Source of the DNA: CAYNWT01 sp964450955
GTDB lineage: Bacteria > Planctomycetota > Planctomycetia > Planctomycetales > Planctomycetaceae
DNA length: 40,451 bases
Assembly (NCBI GenBank): GCA_964450955.1
Contig: CAYVFI010000048.1
Location: 1 to 40,451 of the forward strand
Direction of reading: 5' to 3'
The translations under genes and the position numbers were made by a program. Positions 34,257-40,451 of the stretch are shown here, one piece after another. Numbering within the stretch: position 1 is the stretch's first letter; each line of letters starts with the position of its first letter. Under the pieces are notes generated by a model. That model had not been told where the DNA came from. It made no database searches and saw only the letters and a list, made by a program, of their open reading frames with translations.

Positions 34257-35033
34257 TTACTCAGGCTTCACAACTTCCGTTTCCGGCGTCTTCCTGCGCA
34301 GCCGAATGTTCAGCATTTCAACAACCAGACTGAAAGCGATCGCGAAGTAGATGTATCCCTTCTCGACGTGGGTTCCCACCCCTTCGGCAACCAGCATCAC
34401 TCCAATCAGAATCAGGAAGCTAAGTGCCAACATCTTGACCGTCGGGTTCTGCTTGACAAATCGACTCACTTTTCCAGCGAACAGCAGCATCACCAACACG
34501 GCCAGAACGATGGCCGTCACCATGACGGACACTTGTTCTGGTTCCACCATCCCGACCGCAGTAATGACGGAATCCAGCGAAAAGATGATGTCCATAATGC
34601 AGATTTGAATCAGTACTCCGCCGACTGTGGTTTGCTTGGCCATGTGCACTTCATTGTCGCCGTGAAACTGTTCGTGAATTTCCTTCACACTGTTTCGCAG
34701 CAAGAACAACCCACCCACAATCAAAATCAGGTCGCGCCAGGAGACCGGGTTGATATCTTCCCTGTTTGCCGTCGGGAGCCAATCCAGCGGAACCCCCAGA
34801 TCAGTCAGGCTAAACAGCGGCGCCGTTAGCTTCATGATGTGAGTCAGAGTCAGCAGCAGAGCGATCCGCAGCACCATTGCGATTGCAAGACCCACCTTTC
34901 GGACCGCATCCTGTTTATCTTCCGGCAGACGGTCGGTCAGGATCGCGATGAAGATGATGTTGTCGATGCCCAGCACGATCTCCATCAGCGTCAACGCGAC
35001 GAGGGCGATACCAGACTCAAGAAGAACTTCCAC
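34257..35033 (-). CDS. TerC-family integral membrane protein
   Basis: The 258-residue protein has seven or so membrane helices and the TerC signatures LEIVLGIDNIIF-like MEIVLGIDNIIFIAIL near the start and MDIIFSLDSVITAVGM in the middle, both with conserved Asp in the membrane. TerC proteins are linked to metal ion homeostasis, notably manganese export, and to tellurite resistance. The start is set at GTG 35033, which has GGAG just upstream. A TTG nine codons earlier has no such site. It is divergent from the serine hydrolase gene with about 150 bp between. No ter operon partner is nearby. Confidence 0.88.
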   Translation of the reverse strand: MEVLLESGIALVALTLMEIVLGIDNIIFIAILTDRLPEDKQDAVRKVGLAIAMVLRIALLLTLTHIMKLTAPLFSLTDLGVPLDWLPTANREDINPVSWRDLILIVGGLFLLRNSVKEIHEQFHGDNEVHMAKQTTVGGVLIQICIMDIIFSLDSVITAVGMVEPEQVSVMVTAIVLAVLVMLLFAGKVSRFVKQNPTVKMLALSFLILIGVMLVAEGVGTHVEKGYIYFAIAFSLVVEMLNIRLRRKTPETEVVKPE

Positions 35034-35180
35034 ACGACACTCCGTTGGCTCAGACGACAATCAGCAAGGCCCAAGGCGTATTCTTGCTGCCTCGCCAAAC
35101 CACGCAAGGCTGGCTTTTGCGGGCGGGCGAGGCAGTGGCTATAAACGGGACAACCTCAATCCGTCTGGCCGAGATCAAAA

Positions 35181-36731
35181 ATGCACCGAATGTTCGCACT
35201 TGCCTGCGTGGCGTTAGCCATTGTCTCTCCCTGCTTTGCTCAGCAAACCGCGCCTGCTCCCGATTTGGCGAAGCTGGATGCGTTTATTGCCAAGGCCAGA
35301 GAAGAATGGAAAGTGCCCGGGCTGGCGGTGGCCATCGTCAAGGATGGGAAGGTGGTTCATGCGAAGGGGTATGGAACCAGAGAGCTTGGGAAAGACGGAG
35401 CCGTTGATGCGGACACGGTGTTCGCGATTGCGTCAAACACCAAAGCGTTTACGTCTGCAGCCATCGCCATTCTTGAAGAAGAAGGCAAGCTGAACTGGGA
35501 CGATCATGTGCAGCAGCACCTGCCGTGGCTTCAGTTGTACGATCCATACGTGTCTGCCGAACTGCGAGTTGAAGACCTGCTGTGCCATCGCAGCGGCCTG
35601 GGAACATTTAGCGGCGACCTGCTGTGGTGGGGAACGCCGTACTCACCGGAAGACGTCCTGCGTCGCGCGAAGCATTTGGAACCGGAGGGGCCGTTCCGTT
35701 CTCACTATGGTTATTCGAACCTCATGTTTCTGGCGGCCGGTGAAGTCATTGCAAAAGCCAGCGGCAAGTCGTGGTCCGACTTCGTTACAGATCGCATTCT
35801 GAAACCGGTGGGGATGAAGCGGTCGGTCACGTCTGTCAAACAACTGACAGACATGGACAACGTCGCAACACCGCACAAACCCAAGCCTGGATCGGTGAGT
35901 CCGATCCCGTGGTACAACTGGGACACCATGGCCGCGGCTGGTGGAATTATCTCAAGTGTGAACGACATGTCGAAGTGGCTGATCACACAAATGAACGAAG
36001 GAAAGCTCGCCGACGGCAAACGATTGTTCTCCGACGATTCGTCTCACCTCATGTGGTCGCCACACACCATCATCCCGGTCAGCAAGTTCGGCAAGAAGAG
36101 ATACCCAACGACTCACTTTCGAGCGTACGGGCTTGGTTGGAGTCTGGCTGATTTGAAAGGTCGCAAAACTGTTTCACACGGTGGCGGATACGACGGCATG
36201 TATTCGCGAGTTGTCATGGTTCCGGAAGAGAAGCTGGGAATCGTGGTTCTGACCAACAGCATGACGGGCATCAGCAGCGCGATTACGAACACGGTTGTTG
36301 ATCAGTACCTCGGTGGCGAGACACGGGACTGGAGCGGCGAAGGTCTGAAGCGCGATATTGAGAACCGCAAAGACTTCTATGACAAGATTCAGGAATCCAT
36401 CACACCGAAGGCCATCGGGACCAAACCAAGTCGCGCGATGGATGCTTACGCGGGCACTTACACAGGCGCGCTGTACGGTGATGCGACGGTGACGGAGGAC
36501 GGCGGCAAGTTGGTTCTGCGTCTGCTTCCCAACAAAGATCTGGTGGCCGATCTGACGCATCTGCACTACGACACATTCGTGATTAATTGGCGAAGTGAGT
36601 TTGCGTGGTTCGGAAGCGGCAACGTGCAGTTCATCATGGACGCAGCTGGTGAGGTACAGGAAATGAAGCTGGATGTCCCCAACGGTGACCTGTGGTTCTA
36701 TGAACTTGAGTTCAAACGGAAGAAACCCTGA
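35181..36731 (+). CDS. Exported serine hydrolase, class C beta-lactamase/PBP-like
   Basis: The 516-residue protein has a signal peptide (about 1-20, ending SPCFA). The active-site triad of the family is present: S85-N-T-K88, Y178-S-N180, and HGGGYDG near residue 333. The fold is that of AmpC-like and D-alanyl-D-alanine peptidase-type esterases. The last 110 residues form a beta-rich domain (AYAGTYTGALYGDATV onward), like the lipocalin-type C-terminal domain often attached to such hydrolases. It probably acts on peptides or esters in the periplasm. Membership of this broad family does not by itself imply antibiotic resistance. The start ATG is preceded by GAGA. Confidence 0.9.
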   Translation: MHRMFALACVALAIVSPCFAQQTAPAPDLAKLDAFIAKAREEWKVPGLAVAIVKDGKVVHAKGYGTRELGKDGAVDADTVFAIASNTKAFTSAAIAILEEEGKLNWDDHVQQHLPWLQLYDPYVSAELRVEDLLCHRSGLGTFSGDLLWWGTPYSPEDVLRRAKHLEPEGPFRSHYGYSNLMFLAAGEVIAKASGKSWSDFVTDRILKPVGMKRSVTSVKQLTDMDNVATPHKPKPGSVSPIPWYNWDTMAAAGGIISSVNDMSKWLITQMNEGKLADGKRLFSDDSSHLMWSPHTIIPVSKFGKKRYPTTHFRAYGLGWSLADLKGRKTVSHGGGYDGMYSRVVMVPEEKLGIVVLTNSMTGISSAITNTVVDQYLGGETRDWSGEGLKRDIENRKDFYDKIQESITPKAIGTKPSRAMDAYAGTYTGALYGDATVTEDGGKLVLRLLPNKDLVADLTHLHYDTFVINWRSEFAWFGSGNVQFIMDAAGEVQEMKLDVPNGDLWFYELEFKRKKP

Positions 36732-36980
36732 TCGCTCCAAGTGCGAGGCATTCTTGAGGTGTCCAAAGACATCGCGAGAGAACCCAAACGCCGCGATTTG
36801 ACCAGTTTTGCCGATATTTGAGGCTTATCGCCCCATTTCGGTTGACAGATTTCCGTCCGAACCGAACCGGACCATTGACGCCGTGTCCATTCGATGTACC
36901 GTTGAATATATGGCGGATCAGATTCGCGTGGTTCTCGCGGCATCGCCAACACAAGATGTTTTTTTTGAAGAGTAGATGAG

Positions 36981-37178
36981 ATGGCAGAAGGCACAATCAA
37001 GAAGGTTACCGACAAAGGGTTCGGCTTCATCGACACAGGTTCTGGCAAGGACTTGTTCTTTCACATGTCCAACCTTGAGGGTGTGAACTTCGACGACCTG
37101 TACGAAGGACAAAAAGTTTCCTTCGAAGAAGGTCAGGGGCCAAAAGGCCCGCGAGCTGAAAACGTTCGGCCTGCTTAG
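36981..37178 (+). CDS. csp: Cold-shock domain protein, CspA family
   Basis: At 65 residues it has normal family length. The RNA-binding motifs KGFGFID (RNP1) and KDLFFHMS (RNP2) are intact, followed by GQKVSFEEGQGPKGPRAENV. It binds single-stranded RNA or DNA as a chaperone. A 249-bp gap separates it from the hydrolase gene; in this family long 5' untranslated regions are often part of temperature control, but I could not fold this one convincingly. GAAGAG lies ahead of the ATG. A strong terminator follows 23 bp after the stop, so it is transcribed alone. Confidence 0.95.
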   Translation: MAEGTIKKVTDKGFGFIDTGSGKDLFFHMSNLEGVNFDDLYEGQKVSFEEGQGPKGPRAENVRPA

Positions 37179-37201
37179 TGCAGCCAACGGACTAGCTTGA
37201 A

Positions 37202-37235
37202 GAAGCCGGTGATCCAATCACCGGCTTCTTTTTTT
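37202..37235 (+). terminator. Intrinsic terminator of the cold-shock gene
   Basis: GAAGCCGGTGAT (37202-37213) and ATCACCGGCTTC (37217-37228) form a perfect 12-bp stem with a 3-base loop, followed by seven T. It is a textbook terminator. Confidence 0.95.
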
Positions 37236-37314
37236 GTTGGCAGTCGAAGTTCCCCCCAAACCAGCGTTATGATTTAAGTACCCCTCCAACGCCCCCGCCC
37301 AGCGCCCCGCTTTC

Positions 37315-38514
37315 ATGACTGACCCCGACATCAAATTCCATGTTCCCTTCGTCCACCGTCTGCGTTTTACCGACGACATTTTTGGCGACGAACAAAGCAC
37401 ACTTCTCGAACTGCTGGAACCATCTGAAGACCGCAAACCTCGCGTGCAGTTTTGGATTGATGAATCTGTTGCCGCGGCTAACCCGCAACTGAAACATCGC
37501 GTGCAGGGATTCCTGACTGCGAACGCCGACAAGCTTGTCTCTGCCGGCAACGTACAGACTGTTGTTGGCGGCGAACCGGTCAAGAATGACATTCACATTC
37601 TTGAGTCCATGTTGAAGGTCATTAACCACGCTGACCTTGATCGCCGAAGTTACATCATCGTGATTGGCGGCGGTGCGGTTTTGGATGCAGTGGGGTTTGC
37701 CGCGGCGATCGCGCACCGTGGCATCCGGCTCATCCGGATTCCGACCACAACGCTTGCCCAGGGCGATTCGGGCGTCGGTGTGAAGAACAGTGTGAACCTG
37801 TTCGAAAAGAAAAACTGGCTGGGTTCGTTCGCGGTGCCATGGGGCGTGATCAACGATGCAACGCTGCTGACGACGCTACCCGATCGCGACTTCATCGCCG
37901 GATTCTCTGAATCCGTCAAAGTCGCACTGCTTAAGGATCGTGCGTTCTTTGATTCTCTCGTAGATAGCGCAACGGCTTTAAGAGAACGTGACATGTCGGT
38001 CGCCGCACCTGTGCTGAAACAATCGGCCGAGTGGCATTTGAAACACATTACTGCTGGCGGCGATCCGTTCGAAATGCTGGAGGCGCGGCCGCTGGATTAT
38101 GGTCACTGGTCGGCTCATAAAATGGAAACGATGAGCAACTTCCGTCTGCGACACGGTGAGGCGGTCGCGATTGGTGTTGCGATTGATACGGTTTATTCAT
38201 CACTGAAACACGGCTTGCCGGCCAGCGACGCTGAAGCGGTATTGAAGTGTCTGGCCGAACTTGGCTTTACACTGTTCGATACTTGTCTGCAGGACACAAA
38301 GGTTCTGTTTGATGGTCTTGAGGAGTTCCGCCAGCACCTGGGCGGCCGATTAACAGTGACCATGCTGGAAGAAGTCGGGCGACCGATCAACGTGCATGAA
38401 ATTGACAATGATGTCATGCACGAAGCCATCACGTCAGTTGCAGAGTTCGCCAGATCGCAGGCGATTCAATCAGCCATCAAGTCCGCCGACGACAAACGCA
38501 ACGCGGCTGAGTAA
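37315..38514 (+). CDS. EboD-like sugar-phosphate cyclase (3-dehydroquinate synthase superfamily)
   Basis: The 399-residue protein has the dehydroquinate synthase fold: IGGGAVLD 118-124, RIPTTTLAQGD151, GVK157N, E199 with K202, YGHWSAH 262-268 and H280-G-E. The GVKNSVN form replaces the GGKTAVN of AroB, and GHWSAHK replaces GHTFGH. These are traits of EboD-type proteins and, in part, of valiolone-type cyclases. EboD belongs to the ebo cluster of cyanobacteria and other phyla, linked to scytonemin precursor export and to other isoprenoid or cyclitol products. None of the other ebo genes (eboA, B, C, E, F) lies nearby. It is therefore an orphan copy. The product of the reaction is unknown. It shares only the fold with the cyclase half of the fusion at 17241. 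Confidence 0.85.
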   Translation: MTDPDIKFHVPFVHRLRFTDDIFGDEQSTLLELLEPSEDRKPRVQFWIDESVAAANPQLKHRVQGFLTANADKLVSAGNVQTVVGGEPVKNDIHILESMLKVINHADLDRRSYIIVIGGGAVLDAVGFAAAIAHRGIRLIRIPTTTLAQGDSGVGVKNSVNLFEKKNWLGSFAVPWGVINDATLLTTLPDRDFIAGFSESVKVALLKDRAFFDSLVDSATALRERDMSVAAPVLKQSAEWHLKHITAGGDPFEMLEARPLDYGHWSAHKMETMSNFRLRHGEAVAIGVAIDTVYSSLKHGLPASDAEAVLKCLAELGFTLFDTCLQDTKVLFDGLEEFRQHLGGRLTVTMLEEVGRPINVHEIDNDVMHEAITSVAEFARSQAIQSAIKSADDKRNAAE

Positions 38515-38580
38515 CCGCTTCTGCCTTCGCTGTAAGCGGTCACCAAACCATCGCCCGTCCGCTGACGTTTTCCGGACTGC

Positions 38581-39426
38581 TTATCGCGCCCACTTCAGGA
38601 CTGCTGTGACCGGAAAGTGATCCGATGGGTATCGGCCATCTTTGTTGGTCTTATCAATCCCGGCGTCCACAGTTGCAAACTTGTCGTTGTGCAGGACCCA
38701 GTCAATTCGAGGACCGGTGTCAGTGCCTTTGAAGCCGTTGAAGGTTCCCTCTTTCGCAGCCTTGGCGGGATACCTGGCTCGGAAAGAATCGATCAGTGTC
38801 TTACCCTCGAACAGTGCCTTGTAGGGTTCGCTCACGTCGCTGCAGTTGAAGTCCCCGGTGATAATGACGGGGCGTTCGGAATGTTTGCGAGCTGTCTCGC
38901 GGATCATCTTTGCAGCTTCCAGTCTTGCAACCTTACCTCGATGATCGAAGTGTGTGTTGAGGAACCGCAGTTGCCGACCGTCGGCTTTCTTGTCCTTCAC
39001 TTCAATCCACGTCACGATCCGCGGCAGTGATGAATCCCAGCTCTTACTTCCCTTTTTCTCCGGCGTCTTGCTAAGCCAAAACTGTCCTGACTCGACGAGT
39101 TCAAACCGATCTTTCCGATAGAAGATCCCGCATTGCTCGCCCTCTTTGCCGGCCTGTCGCGTCCAGCCAACGTAGCCGTATTCGGGCAGTTGCTTCTTCA
39201 AAAAATCGGCCTGAAAGTGCCATGTCTCCTGAGTGCCAAGCAGGTCCGGCTTGAAGTTCTTGATAGTGTCAGCCACCAGGTCATGACGTTTGTCCCAATG
39301 GTTCTCACCGTCCTTCGCGACACCCAATCGAATATTGAAACTCATGACCCGCAGCGGAACCGGTTCTTCAGCACCAACGGACGCGGTCAGAAAAGTCAGG
39401 CAAAGGCAAACAGCAAGACGACTCAT
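38581..39426 (-). CDS. Exported endonuclease/exonuclease/phosphatase-fold enzyme
   Basis: The 281-residue protein has a signal peptide (MSRLAVCLCLTFLTASVGA). Family motifs follow in order: LRVMSFNIRLG, LLGTQETWHFQ with the metal-binding Glu, FLNTHFDHRG, ITGDFNCS and the final SDHFPV with catalytic His. This fold covers DNases, sphingomyelinases and inositol-polyphosphate phosphatases; the export signal suggests an extracytoplasmic phosphodiester or phosphoester substrate. The ATG at 39426 has GGGAGAG upstream; ten earlier codons are ignored. It converges with the EboD-like gene. Confidence 0.9.
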   Translation of the reverse strand: MSRLAVCLCLTFLTASVGAEEPVPLRVMSFNIRLGVAKDGENHWDKRHDLVADTIKNFKPDLLGTQETWHFQADFLKKQLPEYGYVGWTRQAGKEGEQCGIFYRKDRFELVESGQFWLSKTPEKKGSKSWDSSLPRIVTWIEVKDKKADGRQLRFLNTHFDHRGKVARLEAAKMIRETARKHSERPVIITGDFNCSDVSEPYKALFEGKTLIDSFRARYPAKAAKEGTFNGFKGTDTGPRIDWVLHNDKFATVDAGIDKTNKDGRYPSDHFPVTAVLKWAR

Positions 39427-39823
39427 GGGGGGCTCTCCCGGAACACGATGAACCAATCATGAGACTCGATGCAGTGGGTGGAACACAAGTCAGCCGCACC
39501 AGCCGCTGAATAGGAACACCCGCCAGGCAACTTCCAGCCGCACCAGGACAACCAGACAAACACCGCCCACGCGAATGGTGGATTCGCGTTGAACGTCAGC
39601 GGCGACGGCGATACCGCGACGGAGTGTGGCGTGTATCGCGCTCGCCACCCGCAACTGCCAACACGCGCGAGATTTCAGACCGGTTCCCGGCAGAATCCAT
39701 CACAAAGAAAAAGGGAGCCAACGACTTACGTTGGCTCCCAATCAAAAGAGCGGAGAGGGGGGGAAACTCTGCCCGCCGATTTCCGTAAGTGAAAGCAACA
39801 CAGGGTTTACGTCACAACTCATT
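39427..39823. other. Gap without a gene before the recombinase
   Basis: About 400 bp with no family-like reading frame. It contains the minus-strand terminator-like hairpin at 39704-39739 and a purine-rich stretch (39745-39765). No attachment core or inverted end of a mobile element can be recognised. Confidence 0.4.
39704..39739 (-). terminator. Terminator-like hairpin, minus strand
   Basis: GGGAGCCAACG (39713-39723) and CGTTGGCTCCC (39729-39739) form a perfect 11-bp stem with a 5-base loop. On the minus strand it is followed by TTTTTCTTT. It would end transcripts coming from the right, although no minus-strand gene is seen between here and the end of the window. Confidence 0.6.
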
Positions 39824-40451
39824 GTGTCGCCTTGGGTTATCGCCCTCTGGTTGGCCACGGTCATTTGCGGTTGTTTGGGATTGTTTGGGATTGGATTAAG
39901 CACAATTTCAGCGCACTCGGATGTGCTGCATGCAGCGGCGCTTCCGGGGATCACTCACAGTCGGTCTGTCCGTCGAAAGCGGCAACGGCAAGAGAGGGAG
40001 TCTCATCCCGAAGATGAGTCTGATGCCGCTGACTATTCGCGGTACAGCTCTCATATGCAAGACGCGGAGAGTATTCCGCAGCAACAAGCGAAGATCGCGG
40101 AAAACGCTGCGAGTCGCGGCCACAAGATTGGTGACGATCTTCAGTTCGCTGACGAAGCTGTTAGTGGTACGAAGCTGAGGAGAACCGGGTTGGACGCGAT
40201 GTTGAAGGCCGCAGAGGAAGGCCGGTTCAAGGTTCTGTATTTCTACAGTGTCAGTCGCCTGGCTCGCGAAAGCGTGATCACGATGCCCATTCTGAAACGG
40301 CTGGTGCACAAGTACGGTGTCCGTGTCATCAGCGTCACTGAGGGGTTGGACTCGGACATCCCGGGCTGGGAAGTCACTGCGACCATTCTTAGTCTCGTGA
40401 GCGATCGATTCATCAAAGAACTGGCTGAGAGTTCGTTCCGGGGCAAAGAAG
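39824..40451 (+). CDS. Serine recombinase, 3' part beyond the window
   Basis: The frame runs off the right edge. From about 40031 the product reads YSRYSSHMQDAE, with the Ser nucleophile in the R-Y-S motif, then DEAVSGTKLRRTGLDAML, LYFYSVSRLARES and VRVISVTEGLDS. This is the catalytic domain of large serine recombinases (resolvase/invertase superfamily). Upstream of it the same frame stays open and encodes a hydrophobic stretch (WVIALWLATVICGCLGLFGI) and a basic/acidic linker. No ATG is in frame. GTG 39824 is the first plausible start; GTG 39923 would leave out the hydrophobic part. Neither has a good ribosome-binding site, so the start is uncertain. The zinc-ribbon and DNA-binding part must lie to the right. 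Confidence 0.8.
   Translation, partial: MSPWVIALWLATVICGCLGLFGIGLSTISAHSDVLHAAALPGITHSRSVRRKRQRQERESHPEDESDAADYSRYSSHMQDAESIPQQQAKIAENAASRGHKIGDDLQFADEAVSGTKLRRTGLDAMLKAAEEGRFKVLYFYSVSRLARESVITMPILKRLVHKYGVRVISVTEGLDSDIPGWEVTATILSLVSDRFIKELAESSFRGKE

Noticed and set aside
35181..36731. Functional link of the serine hydrolase to the BlaI/M56 pair as a beta-lactam resistance system
   Set aside because: The genes are 26 kb apart, no TACA-N2-TGTA dyad precedes the hydrolase, and the M56 protein lacks a penicillin-binding sensor domain.
36842..36912. TTGACA and TATA-like boxes before the cold-shock gene
   Set aside because: No pair has acceptable spacing, so I do not call a promoter.

Overview
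The window looks like chromosomal DNA of a planctomycete, probably from the Planctomycetaceae side of the phylum. This rests on content. There is a BlaI regulator next to a giant M56 protein carrying SLBB and secretin-like domains. There is a CX4CH cytochrome-like exported protein, an NADH-dehydrogenase-type/SelD fusion, an EboD-like cyclase, and intergenic gaps full of GC-rich hairpin repeats. No rRNA, tRNA or CRISPR array is visible. The genus cannot be read from the sequence.

Left part (1-13.6 kb): a transposase-like relic lies on the minus strand, then the SelD fusion. Next come a small cloverleaf-like repeat, a frameshifted minus-strand gene remnant, and a blaI-M56 pair. The pair is preceded by two TACA-N2-TGTA operator dyads and split by a 131-bp inverted-repeat element. 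A 12-helix membrane protein, a small PH-like protein and a convergent OprO/OprP-type porin follow.

Central part (14.06-23.78 kb, minus strand): nine tightly packed genes form one apparent operon, several joined by 4-nt ATGA overlaps. In transcription order they are a SAM methyltransferase, a GT4 glycosyltransferase, a cupin, a nucleotidyltransferase, an SDR epimerase, an SDR fused to a sugar-phosphate cyclase (3-dehydroquinate synthase fold), a ROK kinase, a GH4 enzyme and an IolE/IolI-like TIM-barrel isomerase. The combination of cyclase, ROK kinase, nucleotidyltransferase, SDRs and glycosyltransferase is the logic of cyclitol pathways such as those for validamycin and acarbose. It is the best candidate here for an undescribed system. 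A pair of AACGTT palindromes one helical turn apart sits just upstream of the first gene.

Right part (24.1-40.45 kb): mostly single genes. They are an M61 protease with a PDZ domain, a flavin-reductase-like protein coupled to an acyl-activating enzyme, a TraB-like exported protein, an unrecognised cupin-like protein with a TTG start, a lipoprotein, the cytochrome-like protein, a TerC membrane protein, a serine hydrolase, a cold-shock protein, an orphan EboD-like cyclase and an exported endonuclease/exonuclease/phosphatase-fold enzyme. The window ends inside a serine recombinase gene. Good intrinsic terminators follow the TraB-like and cold-shock genes.
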